The notes beneath the pieces are model-generated. The model was given only the letters and a program-made list of their open reading frames with translations, ran no database searches and had not been told where the DNA came from. A DNA stretch of 12,172 nucleotides, from NCBI GenBank assembly GCA_964577055.1, contig CAZNWC010000023.1, positions 1 to 12,172 on the forward strand. Direction: 5' to 3'. The DNA comes from PNNG01 sp964577055 (GTDB lineage: Bacteria > Bacteroidota > Bacteroidia > UBA7662). Below, one piece after another: positions 1-6,513 of this stretch; position 1 is the stretch's first letter; every line of letters begins with the position of its first letter. The translations under genes were made by a program, and so were the position numbers.

Positions 1-45
1 TTTGCCCGCTTTCCTTACGCACGCGCAATTGTCCGCCCTCCGTTC

Positions 46-109
46 GCCCCAACGGGGCCCAAGTCCTTCAGGAGATGCGAAGCATCGCTTTTAGCACGAA
101 GTGCTAAAA
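46..109. repeat. array of short perfect hairpins at the corA 3' end
   Basis: Several minimal inverted repeats lie nearly end to end: GCCCC-aac-GGGGC at 46-58, a short TCC-ttca-GGA at 65-73 (3-bp stem), GATGC-gaa-GCATC at 74-86, and a 9-bp perfect stem TTTTAGCAC-gaa-GTGCTAAAA at 89-109. The last one contains the corA stop codon (104-106). The stems are directly visible. The arms run T-to-A, so no U-tract follows the hairpin on either strand, and a classical terminator is unlikely. The style resembles dispersed intergenic repeat hairpins that I recall from Bacteroidota genomes. Copy number elsewhere cannot be judged from this window. Confidence 0.6.
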
Positions 110-1036
110 CCACCTTACGCGCTTGAAAAGGGCGTACACCCCCGCAATAATCAAACTACTCGACCCCAGCACCACATAAAAGGCATTGCCCGATTCTTGT
201 CCGGGCAGCGGAATGTTCATGCCATACAAGCTGGCAAATAAGGTGGGAATGGCCAAACAAATGGTTACAAACGTGAGGGTTTTCATCACGTTGTTCATGT
301 TGTTGTTAATCACCGAAGAGTAGGCCTCCATCATTTGTCCCAATACCCTGATGCTGATATTGGTCATTTGAATGGCCTGCTGGTTTTCAATCATTACGTC
401 CTCCAGCAAATCGTCGTCTTCTTCCCAAGCCGCAAAAATGCGCAAGCGACGCAGGCGTTCCATCATGGCTCCGTTGGCCTGCAAGGCGGTGGTATAGTAA
501 ATGAGCGCCTTTTCGTACTTGAGCAACTCCATGATTTCGCGGTTGCGCAGCGAGCTTTCCAACTCGTCTTCTAAGCGCTCCACAATTTTATTGATGTTAC
601 GCAGGTGCAAGAGGTATTTGCTAGCGGTTTTGAGCATCAGCTGCAACAAAAATTTGTTCTTTTTGCCTGTGCTGAACCCCTTTACCCGCTCTTTGATGAA
701 CTCTTGAATGATCACATTTTCCTCCTTGCAGATGGTGATGGTCATGCTGTCGGTGAGGAAAATCATGAGGGGAATGGTGGTGAAGGGCGTATCGTGCTCT
801 ACCCCGCGGAAATGCGGCAAACGAATCACCACCAAGAGGTAGTCGTCTTCCTTTTCTACACGCGACAGTTCGTCGATGTCGAGTGAGTCGGTGAGGTATT
901 CGAGCACGAGGGGACAGTTTTTTTCAATCCATTCGCGTTCTTCAAAAGTGGGGTCAACGATGTTCACCCAGGTGCTGTCGCCCAGGGCCTCTACCTCGTA
1001 TAATTGTGACTTGCTGGTTTGAAAAAGCTGAATCAT
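104..1036 (-). CDS. corA: CorA-family magnesium/cobalt transport protein
   Basis: Inner-membrane divalent cation channel of the CorA (2-TM-GxN) family, expected to be a homopentamer that takes up Mg2+. The 310-residue protein has the family layout: an N-terminal cytoplasmic alpha/beta domain (about 1-120), a long charged helical stalk (about 130-250), TM1 (about 252-270), the pore-loop signature YGMN at 271-274, TM2 (about 285-304) and a short basic C-terminus ending KRVRWF. The MPEL motif that often follows GMN is replaced by IPLPG. An upstream GTG at 1201 would add 55 residues. I chose the ATG at 1036 because the extension is not CorA-like and a well-formed promoter lies inside it (1077-1106). 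The gene is divergent from hutU. Its stop codon falls inside a hairpin repeat. Confidence 0.93.
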   Translation of the reverse strand: MIQLFQTSKSQLYEVEALGDSTWVNIVDPTFEEREWIEKNCPLVLEYLTDSLDIDELSRVEKEDDYLLVVIRLPHFRGVEHDTPFTTIPLMIFLTDSMTITICKEENVIIQEFIKERVKGFSTGKKNKFLLQLMLKTASKYLLHLRNINKIVERLEDELESSLRNREIMELLKYEKALIYYTTALQANGAMMERLRRLRIFAAWEEDDDLLEDVMIENQQAIQMTNISIRVLGQMMEAYSSVINNNMNNVMKTLTFVTICLAIPTLFASLYGMNIPLPGQESGNAFYVVLGSSSLIIAGVYALFKRVRWF

Positions 1037-1076
1037 GACTGAAAAATGTGTGGTTACCCGGCCCGTGCTGCCTGCG

Positions 1077-1106
1077 CAAAAATAGCTTTTTATCGGGCAT
1101 AACAAA
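1077..1106 (-). promoter_or_regulatory. Bacteroidota-type promoter of corA
   Basis: On the minus strand, TTTG (1103-1106) is followed after 18 nt by TATTTTTG (1077-1084), matching the Bacteroidota sigma pattern TTTG-N19-TAnnTTTG. Transcription would start near 1070, giving a leader of about 35 nt before the ATG at 1036. This rules out the longer corA reading frame from 1201. Confidence 0.7.
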
Positions 1107-1381
1107 GCGATTTGGGCATTTTGTTTACTCTTCATCTGCATCTTTGCCGGTAGGCCGAAGGCCTTGCTCTGCGGGCTCAGGACAAGCTGCGAAAGCAGCA
1201 CAGTCCAAAAGGCTCCGTTGCCTCGTGGCTAATCGAAGTTGCTAGTTGCACTTCCAAAAAAAGCTGTTTCATAGCACAGATGCTGAAATATAGGATAACG
1301 ACAGTTAGAAGCTAACAAAAGTCTCGCGGTTCTCTGCGGTTAAAAAAGGAAGGCAGTTTCTCTTCGGTCAATCATGTGTAC
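1107..1381. other. gene-free corA-hutU spacer with small hairpins
   Basis: I see no credible gene here. The stretch contains three further minimal inverted repeats: AGGCC-gaa-GGCCT at 1152-1164, GCTGC-gaaa-GCAGC at 1186-1199 and GTTAG-aag-CTAAC at 1304-1316. It also contains a degenerate CGGAG-type repeat at 1321-1347. The small open frames here are not protein-like. The hairpins share the 3-4 nt loop style of the array at 46-109, so both flanks of corA carry the same kind of element. Confidence 0.5.
1321..1347 (-). repeat. degenerate short tandem repeat, A/T-tract plus CCGCAGAGAA-type units
   Basis: Read on the minus strand, a T/A tract is followed by two related units, CCGCAGAGAA and CCGCGAGAC. 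The organisation resembles the CACGGAGGG repeats at 10663-10697 and 10756-10812: an A/T tract, then units with a purine-rich GAG core. The similarity is by eye and degenerate. Confidence 0.35.
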
Positions 1382-1440
1382 AAGCAGGTTTTGTTTTGTT
1401 TTTGAGCTCTTTTCCAACAAACAAAGCCACCTGCTTTTTT
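1382..1440 (+). terminator. terminator-shaped hairpin just upstream of hutU
   Basis: AAGCAGGT (1382-1389) pairs perfectly with ACCTGCTT (1429-1436). After a 3-nt bulge the stem continues with 1390-1396 pairing to 1419-1425. After a 1-nt bulge, 1398-1400 pair with 1416-1418. This gives 18 pairs around a 15-nt loop containing GAGCTC. The 3' arm runs into six T residues (1435-1440), the shape of a plus-strand intrinsic terminator. No plus-strand gene lies upstream in the window, so it may be an attenuator in a longer hutU leader, or an insulator. The hutU promoter box starts 2 nt downstream. Confidence 0.5.
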
Positions 1441-1441
1441 G

Positions 1442-1449
1442 TAGTTTTG
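1442..1449 (+). promoter_or_regulatory. putative -7 promoter box of hutU
   Basis: TAGTTTTG matches the Bacteroidota TAnnTTTG box. I see no good upstream TTTG at the right spacing. A start about 6 nt downstream would give a leader of 10-15 nt to the ATG at 1468, which favours that start codon over the TTG at 1396. Confidence 0.45.
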
Positions 1450-1467
1450 TACATTCAAATTTACCGT

Positions 1468-3147
1468 ATGTCAACGCTTTCTACCGCTAAACTCAACATG
1501 GCCGAACATCCCACCCCCACTGGTACGCAGCTCAACTGCAAAGGCTGGGTGCAAGAAGCGGCCTTGCGCATGTTGCACAACAACCTCGATCCCGATGTGG
1601 CCGAACGCCCCGAAGATTTGATTGTGTACGGCGGTAGAGGCAAAGCGGCCCGCAACGTAGAGGCCTTTGAGTTGATTGTGAAGGCCTTGAAAGATTTGAA
1701 CGAAGATGAAACCCTGCTCGTGCAAAGCGGAAAGCCAGTGGGCATTTTGCCCACGCACAAAGATGCCCCGCGGGTGGTGATTTCAAACTCCATGCTGGTA
1801 CCCAATTGGGCGAACTGGGAGCATTTCGACGAGCTCGATAAAAAAGGCCTGATGATGTACGGCCAAATGACAGCCGGTAGCTGGATTTACATTGGCTCAC
1901 AGGGCATTGTGCAAGGCACCTACGAAACCTTCAACGCCGTAGCCGAAAAGCATTTTGGTGGCAGTCTCAAGGGCAAATTGTGCGTAACCGCTGGTTTGGG
2001 CGGCATGGGTGGCGCTCAACCTTTGGCCATTACCATGGCCGAAGGCGTTTGTTTGGCCGCTGAGGTAGAAGAGTGGCGCGCCCAGAAGCGTGTAGAAACC
2101 CGCTACCTCGATTTGATTGAACACGACATCGACAAAGCCATTGACCTGGCCCTCGATTTTTGCAAAAAAGGCGACAACAAAAGCATCGGCGTGATTTGTA
2201 CGGCGGTGGATTTGCTAGAGCGACTCAGCCAGCGCGGCATCGTACCCGATGTGCTTACCGACCAAACCTCGGCGCACGATCCCTTGGTGGGTTACATTCC
2301 CCAAGGCCTCACCAACGAACAAGCCAATGTACTGCGTGAAGCCGACCAAGACGCCTACCTCAAAGCCGCTTATGCCGCCATGCGCCGCCATACCGAACTC
2401 ATGGTGGAGCTGCAAGCAAAAGGCGCCATCACCTTCGACTACGGCAACAACCTGCGTGGCCGTGCCCTCGAAGCCGGTTATACCCACGCCTTCGATTTCC
2501 CTGGCTTTGTACCAGCTTACATCCGCCCGCTTTTCTGCGAAGGCAAAGGACCTTTCCGTTGGGCAGCGCTCTCGGGCGACCCCGAAGACATCCGAGTAAC
2601 CGATGAGCTCATGCTCGAGCTTTTCCCCAACGACAAAGGCCTGCACCGCTGGATCAAGATGGCGCAAGAGCGCATTGCCTTCCAAGGATTACCTGCACGT
2701 ATTTGCTGGATCGGTCAGGGCGACCGCGAAAAAGCCGGCCTGGCATTCAACGAATTGGTGCGCACCGGCAAGGTAAAGGCACCCATTGTGATTGGCCGCG
2801 ACCACCTCGATACCGGTTCGGTGGCTTCACCCAACCGCGAAACCGAAGCCATGCTCGACGGCTCTGATGCCGTTGCCGACTGGCCCATCCTCAACGCCCT
2901 CATCAACACAGCCGGCGGCGCCAGCTGGGTGAGTTTGCACCACGGCGGTGGGGTAGGCATGGGTTATTCTATCCACTCAGGCATGGTCATCGTAGCCGAC
3001 GGCACCGACGATGCTGCCCGCCGCCTCCGCCGCGTACTCCACAACGACCCGGCCATGGGCGTTATCCGCCACATGGATGCCGGTTACGACATTGCCAAGG
3101 ATACGGCGCGTAAACACCGTTTGGATATCAGGGATAGGTTGAAATAA
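1468..3147 (+). CDS. hutU: urocanate hydratase (urocanase)
   Basis: Cytoplasmic second enzyme of histidine degradation, converting urocanate to 4-imidazolone-5-propionate with tightly bound NAD+. The 559-residue product matches the family along its whole length: YGGRGKAARN at about 54-63, QMTAGSWIYIGSQGIVQGTYET at 133-154, the glycine-rich NAD-binding loop GLGGMGGAQ at 176-184, DQTSAHDP at 265-272, DYGNN at 324-328, FDFPGFVPAYIRPLFC at 342-357, the signature QGLPARICW at 406-414 with the catalytic-region Cys413, and HHGGGVGMG at 491-499. I chose the ATG at 1468 from the promoter position and family length. The ATG at 1498 is the alternative. No hutH, hutI or hutG lies beside it, so the pathway genes must be elsewhere. 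The stop is 2 nt from the stop of the convergent monooxygenase gene. Confidence 0.97.
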   Translation: MSTLSTAKLNMAEHPTPTGTQLNCKGWVQEAALRMLHNNLDPDVAERPEDLIVYGGRGKAARNVEAFELIVKALKDLNEDETLLVQSGKPVGILPTHKDAPRVVISNSMLVPNWANWEHFDELDKKGLMMYGQMTAGSWIYIGSQGIVQGTYETFNAVAEKHFGGSLKGKLCVTAGLGGMGGAQPLAITMAEGVCLAAEVEEWRAQKRVETRYLDLIEHDIDKAIDLALDFCKKGDNKSIGVICTAVDLLERLSQRGIVPDVLTDQTSAHDPLVGYIPQGLTNEQANVLREADQDAYLKAAYAAMRRHTELMVELQAKGAITFDYGNNLRGRALEAGYTHAFDFPGFVPAYIRPLFCEGKGPFRWAALSGDPEDIRVTDELMLELFPNDKGLHRWIKMAQERIAFQGLPARICWIGQGDREKAGLAFNELVRTGKVKAPIVIGRDHLDTGSVASPNRETEAMLDGSDAVADWPILNALINTAGGASWVSLHHGGGVGMGYSIHSGMVIVADGTDDAARRLRRVLHNDPAMGVIRHMDAGYDIAKDTARKHRLDIRDRLK

Positions 3148-3149
3148 GC

Positions 3150-4706
3150 TTACTCCACCACCAACTTCTGCGTTTCCACCTTGCCGGCTGCGTGCAACTG
3201 CACCAGGTAGGTGCCCGAAGCCAGCTGGCTGCAGTTGAAAGGCACCAAATGCTGGCCGGGTTCGAACTTGCCGGCACACAGTTGCGCTACCTCGCGGCCA
3301 TGCAAATCGACCACCGATAGGCGAATGTCGGCAGCTTGGTTGAGCTGGAATCCCAGATTCACCTCACCACGTGCGGGGTTGGGATAGATTGGATACAATT
3401 TGGTTTGCAGCTTTAAAACACCTATTCTGTCCTCGCTGCTGAGGGCGATGTTTTCGTCACCGGCCTGGTAGGGCACATAACCCAAATAGCAGAGGTACAT
3501 TTCATCAGTGGTGCCTTCGCCCCAGGTAATTTGCTGGGGTGGGTCATTCGGGTTGTTCGGATTGCTGGCCCGGTTGTCGTAAGTGGCCTCGGCATAAATC
3601 CAGGTATTGGCCGGCAGCCGAATGAGGCGCGGGAAATAGTAAAATCCCTGCCAGTTGAAATCCCACTGCGGAATATTGATGAGGTTCACCGTATCGTTGC
3701 CTGGTCGCACAGCATACACTTTCCAATCGGTACCGATGAGGTGACTGTGCGGAAAGATGCTGAGCAAAGAAACTTCGCTGGGAATTCTGAATCGGCCACG
3801 GAAGGTACGTACTTGGTTGGCCGGAATCACAAAGGGTCCATTGGTCAAGTTCACCGGCGAAATGGCGGCAATTTGCTCCAAACGACTTACCTGATTGTTT
3901 CTATCATAAAAAATATTGATGCTGCTTGAGTCGAGCTCGGGCAAGGACGATGGAGCATAGTGCATCTGCACCAACACATCGGCTCCAGCTGGCAATTGTT
4001 TGCCAATATTGGCCGGAAAATACTTGGCAGCCGCACCTGGCGCCCAGCCGTACCAATTGTCTTCGGTAGGCGTAAAACCAAAGCCAAAAAACTGGGTGTA
4101 GCCGTAGCCGGGGTCCAAACTATCACGTTGGCGGCCTTGACCGGTTTGGTCGATGGCCAAAATGGCGTGGTGTACCACTTTTTTATTGCCGGGCCTGAAT
4201 TCTATGGCCTTGATTTTTTTGGTTTCGTTGAGGTTGGTGGGCAATACAAACACCCGGTACATATCGGTATTGTTGCCTTGGTGCAGATACGATTGGGCCA
4301 TCGAAATCACCGTATCGGGCTGCCCCAACTGCGAGCCGCTGGGGTAATTGGGCAGGGGAGGCTCGGCGGCTGGGTTGCCCCTTTGTGCACCTTGTTGCAC
4401 CCAATCTGCTATGGTTTGAATTTCTTGAGGAGTCAACACCCGCTCACCCAACAAATGGCTGTAAGCCGGATCGGGTTGCCAAGGCGGCATGTAGCGTGTT
4501 TGCACGGTGAACGAAATCATGCTGGCATAGGCCGAGGCTTCCTGGTAATTGGTGAAAGGCATGGGGCCAATTTCACCCGGCCGGTGGCAGGGCGTGCAGT
4601 GCTGGTAAACAATGCTGGCTACTTGTCCTGCCCAAGTTACTTGGGCTTCAACTTGGTGTAACAAGCCACCAATCAGCAGCGCTCCAACAAGCAGGATATT
4701 TTTCAT
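3150..4706 (-). CDS. secreted cytochrome c - copper type II monooxygenase-like protein with T9SS sorting tail
   Basis: A 518-residue protein in four parts. (1) A Sec signal peptide, residues 1-21, ending VEA-Q. (2) A small c-type cytochrome domain, about 25-110, with heme motif CTPCH (37-41) and likely axial Met73 in MPPW. (3) A two-lobed copper type II, ascorbate-dependent monooxygenase-like region, about 145-420, with HH (179-180) and H249 as the CuH-type ligands and H320-x-H322 plus M403 as the CuM-type ligands. This is the order seen in PHM and dopamine beta-monooxygenase. (4) A Por secretion C-terminal tail, about 436-518 (YPNPARGEVNL...SGTYLVQL). The enzyme is probably secreted or surface-anchored and hydroxylates or oxidises an unknown substrate, perhaps receiving electrons through the heme instead of from ascorbate (inference). 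It lies 26 nt downstream of the redoxin gene and also has its own promoter candidate. Substrate is not inferable. Confidence 0.88.
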   Translation of the reverse strand: MKNILLVGALLIGGLLHQVEAQVTWAGQVASIVYQHCTPCHRPGEIGPMPFTNYQEASAYASMISFTVQTRYMPPWQPDPAYSHLLGERVLTPQEIQTIADWVQQGAQRGNPAAEPPLPNYPSGSQLGQPDTVISMAQSYLHQGNNTDMYRVFVLPTNLNETKKIKAIEFRPGNKKVVHHAILAIDQTGQGRQRDSLDPGYGYTQFFGFGFTPTEDNWYGWAPGAAAKYFPANIGKQLPAGADVLVQMHYAPSSLPELDSSSINIFYDRNNQVSRLEQIAAISPVNLTNGPFVIPANQVRTFRGRFRIPSEVSLLSIFPHSHLIGTDWKVYAVRPGNDTVNLINIPQWDFNWQGFYYFPRLIRLPANTWIYAEATYDNRASNPNNPNDPPQQITWGEGTTDEMYLCYLGYVPYQAGDENIALSSEDRIGVLKLQTKLYPIYPNPARGEVNLGFQLNQAADIRLSVVDLHGREVAQLCAGKFEPGQHLVPFNCSQLASGTYLVQLHAAGKVETQKLVVE

Positions 4707-4722
4707 ACAAAGGCTTGAAAAT

Positions 4723-4754
4723 CAAATATAACTCACTGCGCGCTATTGAGCAAA
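4723..4754 (-). promoter_or_regulatory. promoter for the cytochrome c-monooxygenase gene, inside the redoxin 3' end
   Basis: On the minus strand TTTG (4751-4754) lies 20 nt upstream of TATATTTG (4723-4730), a full match to TTTG-N19-TAnnTTTG with near-ideal spacing. The upstream element sits in the last codons of the redoxin gene, so the monooxygenase gene could be expressed apart from it. The box ends 16 nt before the ATG. Confidence 0.6.
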
Positions 4755-5230
4755 CAGCCCACCGCGCGGGTTTCGGTGTAAGGGACTTCCACATTGCGCG
4801 AAAGTTTAAGCAGTACTTCTTCCAATTCGTTGGTGCTCGCTCGCGCCTTGCGTTTGCCTGGTGCGGTATAATGGTCGTCGATGCGGCCACGGTATTTCAT
4901 TCGGCCTTTATTGTCCTTTACCACCACTTCGGGAGTTACCTCAACACCATACACTTTGCTAAACACCAGTTTGTGGTCCATTCGGATTTGCATGGCCAAA
5001 TCGTGTCGCAGCAAAAAGTTGATGGCCGAGGTATCGCTCGACATTTTGTTGGGAAATACCGCCACCCACCGCACTTCATCACCAAATTTTGCTTGTAAAT
5101 CGCGCAGTTTAGGGGTGTAGTACTGGCAAATCGGACAAGTTTCAGATAGAAAGACAAAAACCGTTGTTTTTTGCGCCAGGGAAGGCGAAAAACCCAAAAA
5201 CAGCAGCCATACGAACAGGTATTTCTTCAT
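4733..5230 (-). CDS. exported redoxin / thioredoxin-like protein
   Basis: A 165-residue protein with a signal peptide (1-19, ending SLA-Q) and a thioredoxin-fold redoxin domain. It has the redox motif CPIC at 32-35 within FLSETCPICQYYTP, a cis-Pro region VTPE (99-102), and a GRIDD segment (115-119) followed by a basic stretch. A conserved-looking C-terminal VGC adds a third cysteine, Cys159. It probably acts in the periplasm or outside the cell as a thiol-disulfide or peroxide-handling partner. I recall this exact subtype (GRIDD... ending in a GC motif) fused N-terminally to the cytochrome c/copper monooxygenase architecture in some other bacterial phyla. Here the two parts are separate neighbours. 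The upstream ATG at 5287 would add 19 residues before the signal peptide, so I prefer 5230. The gap to the SDR gene is 86 nt. Confidence 0.85.
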   Translation of the reverse strand: MKKYLFVWLLFLGFSPSLAQKTTVFVFLSETCPICQYYTPKLRDLQAKFGDEVRWVAVFPNKMSSDTSAINFLLRHDLAMQIRMDHKLVFSKVYGVEVTPEVVVKDNKGRMKYRGRIDDHYTAPGKRKARASTNELEEVLLKLSRNVEVPYTETRAVGCLLNSAQ

Positions 5231-5281
5231 GGTCGGTAAGCCGAAGTTAAGGCCTTTGCAGCATGCTTGTTCGATTCGTCT

Positions 5282-5306
5282 GCTCATTTTTCTAAAATTA
5301 ATGAGC
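5282..5306 (-). other. short hairpin between the SDR and redoxin genes
   Basis: GCTCATT (5282-5288) pairs perfectly with AATGAGC (5300-5306) around an 11-nt A/T-rich loop. It lies just after the SDR stop. No T-run follows on the minus strand, so it is at best a weak terminator or an mRNA-processing/stability element between two co-directional genes. Confidence 0.35.
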
Positions 5307-5316
5307 CTTTAATGCT

Positions 5317-6006
5317 TCAGTTGGCTTTCGGCCAAATTTCAGGATGCTGCCAGGGATTTTCAATGGCCAAATGAATAGCTTCGGCCAATGCTTCAGGTTC
5401 CAGCACACCCGGCCGAGGAGCTTGCGGTTGTTTGTTATTGAAGTGGGTGTTCACCAAGCCAGGGTAGAGGTTGCAAACAGCAATTCCAGTACCTGCCAGT
5501 TCGGTACGCAAACTCCCAAACAAACCATCTTGGGCATATTTGCTGGCGCAATAAGCAGTGCCACCCGCGAAGGTGCGGCGAGCAGCATCCGAAAGTACAT
5601 TCACGAAAATCCCTTGGTTTTGGGCCTTGAAATAGGGTAGAACGGCCTGGCTGAGGACAAAAGATGCCAGTACATTCACCCGAAACATTTTTTCAATCTC
5701 GGAAAGATCGATTTGCTCCATGGGGCCGAATTTGCCAATGCCGGCATTGTTCACCAGCACATCGATGCGGCCAAAATGGCTCAATACCTGCGCAATGACT
5801 GCTTTTAGGCTTACGGTTTGTGCTAAATCAACCTCCATCAAAAGAAACTGCGTGCTTGACAAACCCGTTTCTTCAACCAAACGCCGCAAATCGTTCATGT
5901 TTCGGGCCAATAAGGCCAATCGGTAGCCTTTTGCGGCCAATAATCGGGCAGTAGCCGCGCCAATGCCCCGTGAGGCCCCGCTGATAACGACGACTTCTTG
6001 TTTCAC
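5317..6006 (-). CDS. short-chain dehydrogenase/reductase (SDR) family oxidoreductase
   Basis: Classical SDR with a Rossmann fold, about 229 residues. It shows the dinucleotide motif SGASRGIG (9-16), an acidic D60 after the fourth strand region, NNAG (86-89), and the catalytic Ser139 and YCASK (Tyr152, Lys156). PG at 182-183 is also typical. The Arg in the glycine motif and the LLARN segment (33-37) suggest NADP(H) preference (inference). I placed the start at the GTG at 6006, which forms a 4-nt GTGA overlap with the gmhB stop. A TTG at 6021 is possible and would add 5 residues. The overlap indicates translational coupling. The substrate cannot be told from sequence. Confidence 0.88.
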   Translation of the reverse strand: MKQEVVVISGASRGIGAATARLLAAKGYRLALLARNMNDLRRLVEETGLSSTQFLLMEVDLAQTVSLKAVIAQVLSHFGRIDVLVNNAGIGKFGPMEQIDLSEIEKMFRVNVLASFVLSQAVLPYFKAQNQGIFVNVLSDAARRTFAGGTAYCASKYAQDGLFGSLRTELAGTGIAVCNLYPGLVNTHFNNKQPQAPRPGVLEPEALAEAIHLAIENPWQHPEIWPKAN

Positions 6007-6482
6007 AATTGAATCTTCCAACTGCTGGCCGAACTGTTCACCGGTACCAACACCCCATGTATACCTACGGCTGCGGCGGCTTCAATATCGCGCTCGCGGT
6101 CGCCTACCATGAGGCTTTGTTGGGGGTCGATGTTGAAGCGGGCGACGGCCTTTTCAAAAAACAAAGAACCCGGTTTGCGGCAAAGGCATTTTCCTTGGTC
6201 GGGATGGTGTCGGCAGAAATAAATCTCGGCAAAATGAACCCCCGCTTCGGCGAACAGATTTTTCATTTTTAATTCAATGGCTGCATAAGTTTCGAGATTA
6301 TACAGTCCTTTGCTGATGCCTGCCTGGTTGGTAACCACAATGAGTAAATAGCCCTTGGCTGTTGCTTCTTGCAAAAAGGGAATGATGCCAGGCAGCAGCT
6401 CAAAATCAGCGGGCGAAGTGGTGTAGTCACCAGGGTCGTGGTTAATCACCCCATCGCGGTCGAGGAAAAGGGCTTTGTTCAT
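6003..6482 (-). CDS. gmhB: D-glycero-D-manno-heptose 1,7-bisphosphate 7-phosphatase (HAD superfamily)
   Basis: Cytoplasmic phosphatase of ADP- or GDP-heptose biosynthesis for lipopolysaccharide or surface glycans. The 159 residues carry HAD motif I DRDGV (8-12, nucleophile Asp8, Asp10), motif II TNQAGI (51-56), the GmhB-type zinc site with Cys90, His92, Cys99 and Cys101, followed by RKPG, and the acidic motif GDRERD (127-132). The zinc ligands correspond in order to those of E. coli GmhB, with a shorter loop. Histidinol-phosphatase relatives share this fold, so the heptose role rests on family similarity. No other heptose gene is in the window. It is first in the minus-strand run and divergent from guaA, with 34 nt between the two start codons. 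A weak TAACATTG box lies 4 nt before its ATG. Confidence 0.85.
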   Translation of the reverse strand: MNKALFLDRDGVINHDPGDYTTSPADFELLPGIIPFLQEATAKGYLLIVVTNQAGISKGLYNLETYAAIELKMKNLFAEAGVHFAEIYFCRHHPDQGKCLCRKPGSLFFEKAVARFNIDPQQSLMVGDRERDIEAAAAVGIHGVLVPVNSSASSWKIQL

Positions 6483-6505
6483 GTCACAATGTTAGGCACA
6501 AATGG

Positions 6506-6513
6506 TATTTTTG
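6506..6513 (+). promoter_or_regulatory. putative -7 promoter box of guaA, touching the start codon
   Basis: TATTTTTG matches TAnnTTTG and ends 3 nt before the guaA ATG at 6517. No TTTG lies at the usual upstream spacing. If the box is used, the transcript would begin at or very near the start codon, suggesting a leaderless or almost leaderless mRNA. The whole space between the gmhB and guaA start codons is only 34 nt. Confidence 0.5.

Noticed and set aside
89..109. Hairpin at the corA stop as an intrinsic terminator
   Set aside because: The stem is strong but no U-tract follows on either strand; it fits a repeat hairpin better.
1037..1201. N-terminal extension of CorA from a GTG at 1201
   Set aside because: The added residues are not CorA-like, and a consensus promoter (1077-1106) lies inside the extension.
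1396..1467. N-terminal extension of urocanase from a TTG at 1396
   Set aside because: The extension covers the 3' part of the hairpin and the promoter box, and its residues do not resemble the family.
3960..4661. 233-codon open frame on the plus strand opposite the monooxygenase gene
   Set aside because: It lies wholly antisense to a gene with clear domains, has no recognisable motif, and is explained by the codon bias of the real gene.
5282..5306. Hairpin after the SDR gene as a true terminator
   Set aside because: Only a 7-bp stem with a large loop and no following T-run on the minus strand; kept only as a low-confidence structure.
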